Source: Pseudomonas reactans (lineage in GTDB: Bacteria; Pseudomonadota; Gammaproteobacteria; Pseudomonadales; Pseudomonadaceae). From it: a stretch of DNA of 64,000 nt. The notes under the pieces are model-generated. The model was not told the DNA's origin, did no database searches, and saw nothing but the letters and a program-made list of their open reading frames with translations. Shown here in pieces: positions 17,974-26,983 of the stretch. Location of the stretch: positions 1 through 64,000 of the forward strand of contig NZ_JACAPG010000003.1 in NCBI RefSeq assembly GCF_013385825.1, written 5' to 3'. The number at the start of each line of letters is the position of its first letter. Position 1 is the first letter of the stretch. The position numbers were made by a program, and so were the translations under genes.

Positions 17974-18939
17974 ATGTTGTCGCGCCTTTCCGTCGTCACC
18001 TGCTGCCTGTCTCTCGCTGCGCTCTGCGCGGCCGGTTCTGCGTCAGCCCTGCAGTTGCCCTTGCCACCACCAGGTGAAGACATCGTCGGCCAGGTCCAGG
18101 TGATCAAGGCCAAGTACGAAGACACCTTTGCTGACTTGGGAACCACTTATGACCTGGGTTACTCGGAGATGGTCGCGGCCAACCCGGGCGTAGATGCCTG
18201 GTTGCCGGGCGCGGGCACCGAGATTGTGTTGCCGACGCGCTTCATCCTGCCGCCGGGCCCGCGCGAAGGTATTGTGATCAACCTGGCGGAATACCGACTC
18301 TATTACTTCCCCAAGGGCCAGAACGTGGTCTACACGTTCCCGTTGGGGATCGGTCGTGAAGGCTGGGGTTCGCCGATCGCCCACACTAGCATCATTGCCA
18401 AGACCCCCAACCCGACCTGGACGCCGCCTGCGTCGATCAAGGCCGAGCACGCCGCCAATGGCGACCCGCTGCCCAACGTGGTGCCGGCCGGTCCGGACAA
18501 CCCGCTGGGCCCGTTCAAGTTCACCCTCGGTACGCCGGGTTACCTGATCCACGGTTCCAACATGAAATTTGGTATCGGCACGCGTACAAGCCACGGCTGC
18601 TTCCGCATGTTCAACAACAACGTGCTGGAGATGGCGGGCATGGTGCCGGTGGGGACGTCGGTGCGCATCATCAACGACGCCTACAAGTTCGGTCGCAGTG
18701 GTGGCAAGGTCTACCTTGAAGCCCATACGCCGTTGAATGATGACGGTACGCCGTCGGTGGTCGACAAACACACCGCCGTCATCAACGCTTTGCTCAAGCG
18801 TGAAGACTTGGCCAACCAATTGCGCGTGAACTGGGACCAGGTGCGTGACGTGGTAGCGGCGGAGGACGGCTTGCCGACGGAAATCGGCGTGCCTGGCGCA
18901 GCCTCGGTGGCCGCCAGTGCGCCGATCGATCCCTTGTAG
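17974..18939 (+). CDS. L,D-transpeptidase (YkuD family)
   Basis: A 321-residue exported enzyme. Signal peptide ~1-26 (ending SASA), a LysM-like segment (~40-85, DTFADLGTTYDLGYSEMVAA), then the YkuD catalytic domain (~95-245). The active-site Cys is in SHGCFRM, preceded by the conserved HGSNMKFGIG histidine. The family forms 3-3 peptidoglycan cross-links or attaches lipoproteins to meso-DAP; the abundant lipoprotein gene oprI lies convergent, 172 bp away, so anchoring of OprI is plausible but only an inference. AAGGA precedes the ATG. The TAG stop is part of the REPIN that follows. Confidence 0.92.
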   Translation: MLSRLSVVTCCLSLAALCAAGSASALQLPLPPPGEDIVGQVQVIKAKYEDTFADLGTTYDLGYSEMVAANPGVDAWLPGAGTEIVLPTRFILPPGPREGIVINLAEYRLYYFPKGQNVVYTFPLGIGREGWGSPIAHTSIIAKTPNPTWTPPASIKAEHAANGDPLPNVVPAGPDNPLGPFKFTLGTPGYLIHGSNMKFGIGTRTSHGCFRMFNNNVLEMAGMVPVGTSVRIINDAYKFGRSGGKVYLEAHTPLNDDGTPSVVDKHTAVINALLKREDLANQLRVNWDQVRDVVAAEDGLPTEIGVPGAASVAASAPIDPL

Positions 18940-19034
18940 GAGCGAGCTTGCTCGCGAAAAACTTGAGATCACCGCGTTAGTCCAGGGCTTGCGCGCCATG
19001 GTTGAGGACCTTCGCGGGCAAGCCCGCTCCTACA
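18935..19034. repeat. REPIN (two inverted REPs), overlaps a stop codon
   Basis: Left arm TGTAGGAGCGAGCTTGCTCG, right arm the inverse with GGGC/GCCC substitutions, about 50 bp of spacer. The TAG of the L,D-transpeptidase gene (18937-18939) lies within the left arm. Confidence 0.9.
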
Positions 19035-19055
19035 AAAGATCGTAGGAAATTCAGG

Positions 19056-19090
19056 CAATAAAAAAGCCGACCCATAAATGGATCGGCTTG
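19056..19090 (-). terminator. oprI terminator
   Basis: On the minus strand, AAGCCGATCC-ATTTAT-GGGTCGGCTT followed by TTTTATTG, 20 bp after the oprI stop; a classical intrinsic terminator. Confidence 0.9.
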
Positions 19091-19110
19091 ATAACAACCC
19101 CGAAGGATTA

Positions 19111-19362
19111 TTACTTGCGGCTAGCTTTTTCAAGCATACGCAGAGCGCGCTCGTTAGCTTCGTCAGCAGTCTGTTGTGCTTTTTGAGCAGCAGCCAGAGC
19201 TTCATCAGCTTTACGGTAGGCTTCGTCTGCACGGGCCTGGGAGCGAGCTGCTGCGTCTTCAGTTGCAGTCAGACGAGCTTCGGTTTCTTTGGAGACGCTG
19301 CTGCAACCGGTAGCCAGAACTGCGGCCAGAGCCAGAGCAGAGAATTTCAGAACGTTGTTCAT
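19111..19362 (-). CDS. oprI: Major outer-membrane lipoprotein OprI
   Basis: An 83-residue Lpp-like lipoprotein. Signal peptide [20 protein letters not shown] with lipobox LATGC, so the mature protein starts at Cys20. The remainder is one continuous Ala-rich helix ([20 protein letters not shown]...), forming a trimeric coiled coil, and it ends in KASRK, whose lysine links to peptidoglycan. It is one of the most abundant Pseudomonas proteins. Start at ATG 19362 with AGGGGA 7 nt upstream; an in-frame ATG at 19377 is too close to the ribosome site. A strong terminator follows. Confidence 0.96.
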   Translation of the reverse strand: MNNVLKFSALALAAVLATGCSSVSKETEARLTATEDAAARSQARADEAYRKADEALAAAQKAQQTADEANERALRMLEKASRK

Positions 19363-19377
19363 CGTGTTCCCCTTCAA

Positions 19378-19975
19378 GGACTTTCTATTAGATGGCTAGT
19401 TAGCCCAGAGTGAGCTAATAGCCGGCGTACATACTACCCATTACTTGTAGTAAGTAAACTGACGTAGCGCAAGAAGCAAAAAAAATTCTCGCGCCGAATC
19501 TATTTTGGCTAATCTTTTGGAGGTTTGTATAAAAACCGTCCAATTTTTTTCAAACAGGCAAAAATTGGATCCAGGCTGAAAGGGCCGGCCCGCATGTGTT
19601 AAGCCTTGTAAACAGATGAAAATTTATATATCCACGCTGACACTTTCGTTCAGCCTGGCTTTGCGTTGCCCAGCATCTTTTACGCATGTAGAGGTGACTT
19701 TAAGAGCGCCTGTTCGTCTTAAGGTTCAACTGCCGGCAATGTTCAGGCTTTCGATCCCAGGTTGATCGGAGCCCTTTCTATATCCACCAGCAGCAGGGGA
19801 TGACGAGCGCGCCTTGAGCAATTTCAGGATTGGTGCCTACTATTCCCTACGGGCTGGTTGTAAGCGCTCAGGGTTTTCTCGATGTCGAAACCGGCACGGG
19901 GTGGCGTAGATGTTCCTTCGCCGGAAAAACATCGGTAAGGTAGGGGTCAGAAACCAAGACCCGCGAGGAGTAGTG
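19378..19975. other. 598-bp intergenic region, oprI promoter side
   Basis: Between the oprI start and the small acetyltransferase gene. The oprI-proximal ~150 bp is AT-rich (A8 run at 19479-19486) and must contain the oprI promoter; a TAGTAT -10-like hexamer with a TTTACT -35-like hexamer 16 bp upstream is visible on the minus strand but weak. The central part (19560-19900) shows no convincing ORF, RNA or repeat. Confidence 0.5.
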
Positions 19976-20257
19976 ATGAGCGAGGCGTTGTCCATCCACC
20001 ATGACCAGGCTGGTCATCAGTTCGAGACCAATGTGGACGGTCATCGTGCCTATCTGACCTATATGGACCTCGGCAAACAGACCCTGGATATCTATCGGAC
20101 CTTCGTGCCTAACGCACTGCGGGGCCGGGGGATTGCGGCGGCACTGACCGAGGAAGCCTTGAAGTTCGCCGAAGAGGCTGGCTACACGGTGATCCCGTCC
20201 TGCTCCTATGTCGAACGCTACATGGAGCGCCATCAGCGCCATGCTGCGAAGCTGTAA
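19976..20257 (+). CDS. Small GNAT-like N-acetyltransferase
   Basis: A 93-residue single-domain protein of the small GNAT group related to E. coli YjdJ. It shows YLTYMDLGKQTLDIYRTFVP followed by the acetyl-CoA-binding loop RGRGIAAALTEEAL and the late AGYTVIPSCSYVERYMERH strand. The family binds acetyl-CoA; substrates are unknown and may be small amines or proteins. GAGGAG lies 5 nt before ATG 19976. Monocistronic, followed by a terminator shared with the convergent DAHP synthase gene. Confidence 0.88.
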   Translation: MSEALSIHHDQAGHQFETNVDGHRAYLTYMDLGKQTLDIYRTFVPNALRGRGIAAALTEEALKFAEEAGYTVIPSCSYVERYMERHQRHAAKL

Positions 20258-20275
20258 ACCGTAAACAACACCATG

Positions 20276-20307
20276 AAAAACGCCGGGTTTAGCCCGGCGT
20301 TTTTGTT
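20276..20307. terminator. Bidirectional terminator
   Basis: CGCCGGG / CCCGGCG stem (20281-20299) flanked by AAAAA on the left and TTTTTG on the right, between convergent genes. Confidence 0.9.
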
Positions 20308-20323
20308 TGCGCTCGATACAGAC

Positions 20324-21400
20324 TCAGGTGCGTTTGCGTTTAGGCAGAACGTCCTTGAGCTTGGCATGCATGCTGCGCAGCGTGTTTTCAGTAGCGGCCC
20401 AGTCGATGCAGGCATCGGTGATCGACACGCCGTACTGCAAGTCGGCCAGGTCTTTTGGAATCGCCTGACAGCCCCAGTTCAGGTGGCTCTCGACCATCAG
20501 GCCGATGATCGACTGGTTGCCTTCGAGGATCTGGTTGGCGACGTTCTCCATCACCAGCGGCTGCAGGGCCGGGTCCTTGTTGGAGTTGGCGTGGCTGCAA
20601 TCGACCATGATGTTCGGCTTGATCTTGGCCTTGTTCAGTGCCTGTTCGCACAGCGCAACGCTGACCGAATCATAGTTGGGCTTGCCGTTGCCACCGCGCA
20701 GCACCACGTGACCGTAGGCGTTGCCCTTGGTGGTGACGATGGACACGCCACCTTCCTGGTTGATCCCCAGGAAACGGTGCGGGCTGGAGACCGATTGCAG
20801 CGCGTTGATCGCCACGGTCAGGCCGCCGTCGGTGCCGTTCTTGAAGCCTACGGCCGAGGACAGGCCGGACGCCATTTCGCGGTGAGTCTGGGATTCGGTG
20901 GTACGTGCGCCGATGGCCGACCAACTGATCAGGTCCTGCAGGTACTGCGGGGAGATCGGGTCGAGGGCTTCGGTGGCGGTGGGCAGGCCCATCTCGGCCA
21001 GGTCCAGCAGCAACTGACGACCGATATGCAGACCGTCCTGGATCTTGAACGAGTCGTCCAGGTACGGGTCGTTGATCAAGCCTTTCCAGCCCACAGTGGT
21101 ACGCGGTTTTTCAAAATAGACGCGCATCACCAGGTACAGGGTGTCGGACACTTCCGCCGCCAGCACTTTGAGGCGCTCGGCGTACTCGTGGGCAGCCTTC
21201 AGGTCGTGGATCGAGCAAGGCCCGATGACGACGAACAGGCGGTGGTCGGTGCCGTCGAGAATGTCACGGATGACTTCGCGGCCCTTAGTGACGGTCTGCA
21301 GGGCAGCATCGCTCAAAGGAATTTCGCGCTTGAGCTGATCGGGCGTGATCAGGGTCTCGTTGGATTCGACGTTTAGGTCATTGATCGGTAAATCAGCCAT
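20324..21400 (-). CDS. 3-deoxy-7-phosphoheptulonate (DAHP) synthase, class I
   Basis: A 358-residue enzyme condensing phosphoenolpyruvate and erythrose 4-phosphate, the first step of the shikimate pathway. Class I (AroF/G/H) motifs: VVIGPCSIHDLKAA, VMRVYFEKPRTTVGWKGLIND, IGARTTESQTHREMASGL, NIMVDCSHANSNKD. The N-terminal ~45 residues, which carry effector binding in this class, are present, but feedback specificity (Tyr, Phe or Trp) cannot be read reliably. Start ATG 21400 (MADLPINDLNVES); the frame is open to 21523 without similarity. A class II enzyme for the same reaction lies at 35223-36569. Confidence 0.94.
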   Translation of the reverse strand: MADLPINDLNVESNETLITPDQLKREIPLSDAALQTVTKGREVIRDILDGTDHRLFVVIGPCSIHDLKAAHEYAERLKVLAAEVSDTLYLVMRVYFEKPRTTVGWKGLINDPYLDDSFKIQDGLHIGRQLLLDLAEMGLPTATEALDPISPQYLQDLISWSAIGARTTESQTHREMASGLSSAVGFKNGTDGGLTVAINALQSVSSPHRFLGINQEGGVSIVTTKGNAYGHVVLRGGNGKPNYDSVSVALCEQALNKAKIKPNIMVDCSHANSNKDPALQPLVMENVANQILEGNQSIIGLMVESHLNWGCQAIPKDLADLQYGVSITDACIDWAATENTLRSMHAKLKDVLPKRKRT

Positions 21401-21531
21401 CGTGTTACTCGTCAGGGTCACGGGTGCCGGCCGCCAGCCATCCCCGTGCGGCGGAGCACAGCATGATTTGAATGCAGGGGGGAGGAACCTTAGCGCGTAA
21501 CACAGGCCCGCGACAATGGGCAAAGCCCGCT

Positions 21532-21966
21532 TTAATCCAGCGCTGGCGCCACAAAGGCCTCATGAGAGAACTCACTGGCATGGCGCGATACCCACTCGCG
21601 GGCCAGGGCTTCGAGTTGCTGGGGAGTGGGTTCGGCATCTTCGTGCTGGCGGCAGTAGCGCTCTATCCGGCATGCTTGCTCACCCATTCGTGCACCGAAC
21701 AACGCATGTTCATCGGTAAATGCGACACCGACGCGGTAGCCGTTTTCCACCTTGCGGCACCACGCCACATAGCCCGGGTAACGCGCGCTGGCGCCCAGGG
21801 ACGGGATGTGCAGATCAACCGCCGTGCCTTCGCGCCAGGCACGTGGCCAATGGCAGGCGATACCACCCAGGCCGGCAGTGTGTAGGCGTTGGCGGGGGAT
21901 GGCAGGAGAGGGGCGTTGGATTAACTCGACAGCGACATCATCAGGGTGAGGTAAAAAACGACCCAT
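21532..21966 (-). CDS. PilZ-domain protein
   Basis: A 144-residue PilZ-like protein, a potential c-di-GMP receptor. The first motif is present as RPSPAIPRQR, but the second, normally [DN]xSxxGG, reads HTAGLGG, so binding may be weak or lost. The beta-barrel core follows (PGYVAWCRKVENGYRVGVAF), then a helical C-terminus. Start ATG 21966 with GGAG 9 nt upstream; the longer frame to 22191 runs antisense through the neighbouring gene. Its ATG overlaps the divergent thioredoxin-like gene in one CATG. Confidence 0.82.
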   Translation of the reverse strand: MGRFLPHPDDVAVELIQRPSPAIPRQRLHTAGLGGIACHWPRAWREGTAVDLHIPSLGASARYPGYVAWCRKVENGYRVGVAFTDEHALFGARMGEQACRIERYCRQHEDAEPTPQQLEALAREWVSRHASEFSHEAFVAPALD

Positions 21967-22351
21967 GTACACGGACTCCGAGCACCGTCCAATTGACGGC
22001 GGTGGCAGCAGTATAGTGAAGGAACTGGAATTGACCGACCTGGATATTGACCAGCAATTGCTGGGATTGCCAGGTATTTCTCTGGTCGTGTTTACAAGCA
22101 GTGGCTGTTCCAGTTGCCGTTGGGCACGCCAGCAGTTACCCGGCTGGTCGCTGCCAGTGGACCGCGTGTGCTGGGTGGATGCCGGGCACAACGGTGGCGC
22201 GGTCGAACGCTACCAGATCTTTCATTTGCCGGCGTTGTTCGTGGTGTGCGAGGGTCAGTTTCTCGGGCAATTACAGACGCGCCTTACACGTGTTGACCTA
22301 AACGACTCCATCCATCAAGCGCTTACCCGCACTCCAGAGGATCTGCCATGA
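21965..22351 (+). CDS. Thioredoxin-like protein with CSSC motif
   Basis: A 128-residue thioredoxin-fold protein. The active-site-like stretch VVFTSSGCSSCRWARQQLP has CxxC with Ser-Ser, and the cis-Pro region reads FHLPALFVVCEGQ. No signal peptide, so it is probably cytoplasmic; redox partner unknown. The ATG at 21965 overlaps the divergent PilZ start; GTG at 22016 (VKELELTDLD) is a good alternative, because the fold begins there and the first 17 residues are not conserved-looking. Its stop overlaps the panE-like ATG by 4 bp (ATGA). Confidence 0.75.
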   Translation: MYTDSEHRPIDGGGSSIVKELELTDLDIDQQLLGLPGISLVVFTSSGCSSCRWARQQLPGWSLPVDRVCWVDAGHNGGAVERYQIFHLPALFVVCEGQFLGQLQTRLTRVDLNDSIHQALTRTPEDLP

Positions 22352-23301
22352 CCGCACAAGCACCCCGCATTGGCATCATCGGCACCGGCGCCATCGGTGG
22401 TTTTTATGGATTGATGCTGGCGCGTGCCGGTTTCGATGTGCACTTCCTGTTGCGCAGTGAATACGCGGCGGTCAGCGAGCACGGCCTGCAACTGAATAGC
22501 ACGGTGCATGGCCCCTTGAACCTGCACCCGGTGCAGGCGTATGCGCGCGCCGCCGATATGCCGCCGTGTGATTGGTTGCTGGTGGGCACCAAATCGACCG
22601 GTAACGTCGACCTGGCCCCGACCATCGCCCAAGTTGCCGCCCCGGATGCCAAGGTGGTGCTGCTGCAAAACGGCCTTGATGTCGAAGACAGTCTGCGTGA
22701 ACACCTGCCAGCGTCCCTGCACCTGCTTGGAGGCCTGTGCTACATCGGTGTGCACCGTTCTGCCCCCGGCGTGATCGAGCATCAGGCGTTGGGCCGGGTC
22801 AACCTGGGTTATCACAGTGGCACGGCGGCCAATGACGAGGGCGCGCAAAAGGCGATTGTCGAAGCGGGCGCCGCGCTGTTTCACGCGGCCGGTATCGAGT
22901 CCCAGGCCATGGCCAATGTGCATCAGGCCCGTTGGCACAAACTGGTGTGGAACGTGCCCTACAACGGCCTCTCCGTGTTACTCGGTACGGGCACCACGGC
23001 GATGATGGCTGACGAATCCAGCCGCGAGCTGATCCAGGCGCTGATGGCCGAAGTGGTGCAGGGCGCTCACGCCTGCGGTCATGAAATCCCCAAGAGTTAC
23101 GCCGAGCAGATGTTCACCATGACCGAAACCATGGACGACTACCTGCCGAGCATGTACCACGACCACGTGCATAAACGCCCGCTGGAGCTGGCGGCGATCT
23201 ACGCACGGCCACTCGCTGCCGCCAAGGCTGCCGGTTGCGAGTTGCCGCGGATGCAGGCGCTGTACCAGGCCTTGAGTTTCATTGATCGACATAACCGCTG
23301 A
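22348..23301 (+). CDS. panE: 2-dehydropantoate 2-reductase family protein
   Basis: A 317-residue NADPH-dependent reductase of the ApbA/PanE family, which makes pantoate from ketopantoate in coenzyme A synthesis. The N-terminal Rossmann motif GIIGTGAIGGFYGLMLARAG and the catalytic-domain lysine in HQARWHKLVWNVPYNGLSVL are clear. Several Pseudomonas paralogues exist, so this may be a paralogue acting on another 2-oxo acid rather than the pathway enzyme. Translationally coupled to the thioredoxin-like gene (ATGA) and followed 15 bp later by the nucleotidase gene, implying one operon. Confidence 0.85.
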   Translation: MTAQAPRIGIIGTGAIGGFYGLMLARAGFDVHFLLRSEYAAVSEHGLQLNSTVHGPLNLHPVQAYARAADMPPCDWLLVGTKSTGNVDLAPTIAQVAAPDAKVVLLQNGLDVEDSLREHLPASLHLLGGLCYIGVHRSAPGVIEHQALGRVNLGYHSGTAANDEGAQKAIVEAGAALFHAAGIESQAMANVHQARWHKLVWNVPYNGLSVLLGTGTTAMMADESSRELIQALMAEVVQGAHACGHEIPKSYAEQMFTMTETMDDYLPSMYHDHVHKRPLELAAIYARPLAAAKAAGCELPRMQALYQALSFIDRHNR

Positions 23302-23316
23302 GTTAGGGGGCACACT

Positions 23317-24222
23317 ATGGCAAAGGGATTGGGCGACAAACTGGTGCTGGCGATTTCATCAAGGGCACTCTTCGACTTGAGTGACAGCCACAAGGTCTAC
23401 CTGGCCGAAGGGGTCGAGACCTATCGCCAGTACCAGATCGAACACGAGGAGGAAATCCTCGAGCCCGGTGACGCCTTCCCGCTGGTCAAGAAGCTGCTCA
23501 GCCTGAATGCCAGCCTCGGCCGTGCCCGGGTCGAAGTAGTGCTGGTGTCGCGCAACAGTGCGGACACCGGCCTGCGCGTGTTCAATTCAATCCAGCATTA
23601 CGGCCTGGACATTTCCCGCGCCGCTTTCGTAGGCGGGCGTAGTCCTTATCCTTATCTGGCCGCGTTTGGTTGCCATCTGTTTCTGTCGACCCATGCTGAA
23701 GATGTGCGCAGTGCCCTCGATGCCGGGTTTGCGGCGGCGACGATTCTGTCCGGCGGCCCGAACCGCGCTTCCAGCGAAGAACTGCGCATTGCCTTCGACG
23801 GCGACGCGGTGTTGTTTTCCGATGAGTCCGAACGCGTCTATCAGGCTGGCGGACTGGAAGCATTCCAGGCCAATGAGCGGGAGTCGGCGCGCCAGCCTTT
23901 GCATGGAGGCCCTTTCAAGGGTTTCCTGGCGGCGCTCAACCTGTTGCAGCGCGAGTTTCCGGACGAGGCCTGCCCGATCCGTACCGCCCTGGTCACCGCC
24001 CGCTCGGCGCCGTCCCATGAGCGTGTGATTCGTACTTTGCGCGAGTGGGATATTCGTCTGGACGAATCGTTGTTCCTCGGTGGCCTGGAAAAATCGGCGT
24101 TCCTGGAAGCGTTTGCCGCCGATGTGTTTTTCGATGACCAGGCCGGGCATTGCGAGAAGGCCATGGAATTCGTCGCCACCGGGCATGTGCCCCATGGCAT
24201 CAGTAACGAGGTGAAGATCTAA
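23317..24222 (+). CDS. 5'-nucleotidase, cytosolic type (PF06189-like)
   Basis: A 301-residue protein resembling the bacterial members of the cytosolic 5'-nucleotidase I family. Visible are KLVLAISSRALFDLSDSHKV near the start, VEVVLVSRNSADTGLRVFNS, an FDGDAVLFSDESERVYQAGG stretch with acidic metal-binding residues, and ALVTARSAPSHERVIRTLRE. It should hydrolyse nucleoside monophosphates in the cytoplasm. GGGGG precedes the ATG. Probably the last gene of the operon that starts with the thioredoxin-like protein. Confidence 0.88.
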   Translation: MAKGLGDKLVLAISSRALFDLSDSHKVYLAEGVETYRQYQIEHEEEILEPGDAFPLVKKLLSLNASLGRARVEVVLVSRNSADTGLRVFNSIQHYGLDISRAAFVGGRSPYPYLAAFGCHLFLSTHAEDVRSALDAGFAAATILSGGPNRASSEELRIAFDGDAVLFSDESERVYQAGGLEAFQANERESARQPLHGGPFKGFLAALNLLQREFPDEACPIRTALVTARSAPSHERVIRTLREWDIRLDESLFLGGLEKSAFLEAFAADVFFDDQAGHCEKAMEFVATGHVPHGISNEVKI

Positions 24223-24293
24223 GTCAATCCAAGTCGCCTGGGCACTGCTAAGCTGATTTCATCTCCGCCATCCTGGCAGTTCCAGGGGGTTCT

Positions 24294-24794
24294 ATGATCC
24301 GTTCGATGCTGTACGCCACAGACCTCGGTCTGTACGCGCCTTATGTGATGCAACATGCGCTGGCGCTGGCCCGAACGTTCAAGGCGGACCTGTATGTGAT
24401 TCACGTGGTCGAGCCCATCGGGCTGTTCGCCGAATCGGTGTTACAGAGCTACCTTGATGAGAAGGCCCTGAGTGAATGGCAGAGCCAGGGGCTGACCACG
24501 GTAATGGCGACGATCGAGCAACGGGTGCTGGACAGTTTTCGCGAGGAGTTGGGGGACGGCGAGCAAGACCTGAAGTTGATTCGCTCGGTACGGGTGATCC
24601 AGGGGGACCCGTGCGAGGTGATTCTCGACCAACTGCGCAAACTTTCCGTGGACCTGTTGATCGTCGGCAGTCATAGCCATGCAACCGCAGCGGCTACTCC
24701 GTTGGGGCGCACCGCTGCCCGGGTGCTGCAGCTGTCTACGGTGCCGGTTTATCTGGTGCCTTCGTTGCAGCGTCGCCGCAGTGATGACGTGTGA
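24294..24794 (+). CDS. Universal stress protein (UspA family)
   Basis: A 166-residue Usp-fold protein. The N-terminal strand MIRSMLYATDLG carries the conserved Asp, and HVVEPIG follows the first helix. The C-terminal nucleotide-binding region is recognisable as LLIVGSHSHATAAATPLGRTAARVLQLSTVPVYLVP, with GSHSH in place of the common GSHGR, so ATP binding is uncertain. Usp proteins accumulate in stationary phase and under stress. Separate from its neighbours: 71 bp after the nucleotidase gene and 103 bp before cysB. Confidence 0.9.
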   Translation: MIRSMLYATDLGLYAPYVMQHALALARTFKADLYVIHVVEPIGLFAESVLQSYLDEKALSEWQSQGLTTVMATIEQRVLDSFREELGDGEQDLKLIRSVRVIQGDPCEVILDQLRKLSVDLLIVGSHSHATAAATPLGRTAARVLQLSTVPVYLVPSLQRRRSDDV

Positions 24795-24888
24795 TGGGTG
24801 AAAACGATAAAAAGTTCTAGATTTATCCATCGAACCTTTAATATAGTTATATACCGTCGCTGATACCCGTGGCGTCTATCTGCTTTGA

Positions 24889-25872
<984 letters not shown>

Positions 25873-25891
25873 GTGAATGAATGCGATCCAC

Positions 25892-25991
25892 TGTAGGAGC
25901 GAGCTTGCTCGCGAAAATCGTCAACGATAACGCAGGGGGCCAGGATTCACGCGGCGTGCTTGCGTTCTTCGCGAGCAAGCTCGCTCCTACA
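25892..25991. repeat. REPIN between cysB and greA-like gene
   Basis: 100 bp, arms GAGCGAGCTTGCTCGCGAA in inverted orientation, spacer beginning AATCGTCAACGATAACGC. It ends 2 bp before the stop codon of the convergent Gre-like gene. Confidence 0.92.
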
Positions 25992-25993
25992 GG

Positions 25994-26476
25994 TTATTTG
26001 GCGTCGGTAACCGTGAAGTGCTGCCGAGCACCCGCCACCAGAATCTCCACCTCATCGCCTTCGAACTTGCCCATCAGGCTTTTGCCCAGCGGCGAGCGCG
26101 GGGTGATGACGGTGACCGGTTGCCCGACCACATCCACTTTCAAACCTGCAGCATCTGGCGCCAAAAACAGCCATTGCTGGCGACTGTTCTCGTCTTCCAG
26201 GCCCAGTAGCGCGCCAATTTCTATACCGCGTTGATCATCGTAGGCCCGCAGCTGCATGTTCTGGCACAACACCAACGCCTGCTTGATCTCCTCCACGCGT
26301 TTGGCTTGCCCCGCCGCCAGGTAGGAAGCCTCCAACCCCAGGGTGTCGTATTTGTTCTCCGCGATGTTTTCTTCGTGGGTCGCGGTTTCGTAAGCGGTCT
26401 GCGCTGCGCGTTGGGCAATGTCGAGATCGAGGGTGAGCTTCTCTAATACAAGCTGGTGGACGGCGTGTTTATTCAT
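25994..26476 (-). CDS. GreA/GreB-family elongation factor-like protein
   Basis: A 160-residue protein with the Gre architecture: an N-terminal helical hairpin (~1-75, EKLTLDLDIAQRAAQTAYET...ENKYDTLGLEASYL) and a C-terminal FKBP-like domain ending GKFEGDEVEIL. The hairpin tip lacks the DxxE-type acidic pair expected for transcript cleavage in the usual position (it has HEENIAENKYDT), so it may compete at the secondary channel rather than stimulate cleavage. Distinct from greB at 13.2 kb. It lies 6 bp after the membrane-protein gene on the same strand. Confidence 0.8.
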   Translation of the reverse strand: MNKHAVHQLVLEKLTLDLDIAQRAAQTAYETATHEENIAENKYDTLGLEASYLAAGQAKRVEEIKQALVLCQNMQLRAYDDQRGIEIGALLGLEDENSRQQWLFLAPDAAGLKVDVVGQPVTVITPRSPLGKSLMGKFEGDEVEILVAGARQHFTVTDAK

Positions 26477-26482
26477 GAGTCA

Positions 26483-26851
26483 TCAATCACAGAATTGCAG
26501 GACATTCGCCCGGGTCTTTTCGTTGGGCGCGTTCTGGTCCTGTTGCAGCCAGAACTGGCATTTGGGGTTGGACAGGTTGCGCGCATTGTTGCGGGCCTGG
26601 TCCAGGGTTTGCTGCTGTTCCTGCTTCTGCAGGTTCTGCTGGTACTGCTCGAACATGCGGTTTGGTGGTTCAGGTGTCACCGTCGCAGGTTTGCCCAACT
26701 GCTGCACCGCCTGGGCCACCGGCGCCACGCTCTGCGGGAACAGGTAGCGTGAAGCCAGCCAAGCCGTTAGCGCGAGGGCGATAAACCCCAACCACACGCC
26801 AAACGCGATGGAAGCACTGAGCTTGAACAGCGACAACGGACGATCAGACAT
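26483..26851 (-). CDS. Hypothetical single-pass membrane protein
   Basis: A 122-residue protein with one N-terminal membrane helix (~12-38, ASIAFGVWLGFIALALTAWLA), a short proline-containing periplasmic linker and a Gln-rich helical region (MFEQYQQNLQKQEQQQTLDQ), followed by CQFWLQQDQNAPNEKTRANV. I do not recognise a family; homologues are plain Pseudomonas hypotheticals as far as I know. GGAGG lies 7 nt before ATG 26851, which fixes the start. Probably cotranscribed with the Gre-like gene 6 bp downstream. Confidence 0.75.
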   Translation of the reverse strand: MSDRPLSLFKLSASIAFGVWLGFIALALTAWLASRYLFPQSVAPVAQAVQQLGKPATVTPEPPNRMFEQYQQNLQKQEQQQTLDQARNNARNLSNPKCQFWLQQDQNAPNEKTRANVLQFCD

Positions 26852-26983
26852 GATGCCCTCCTGGCAGGCATAAACGGCGTGGCGGCGATTGTCGCACAGC
26901 CACTGTGCAGAATAATCGCGATCAAGCCTTCTGCATCCGCGCATTTATGCGGACAATCGAGCCTTTGAGCGCTGGAGCCCGGA

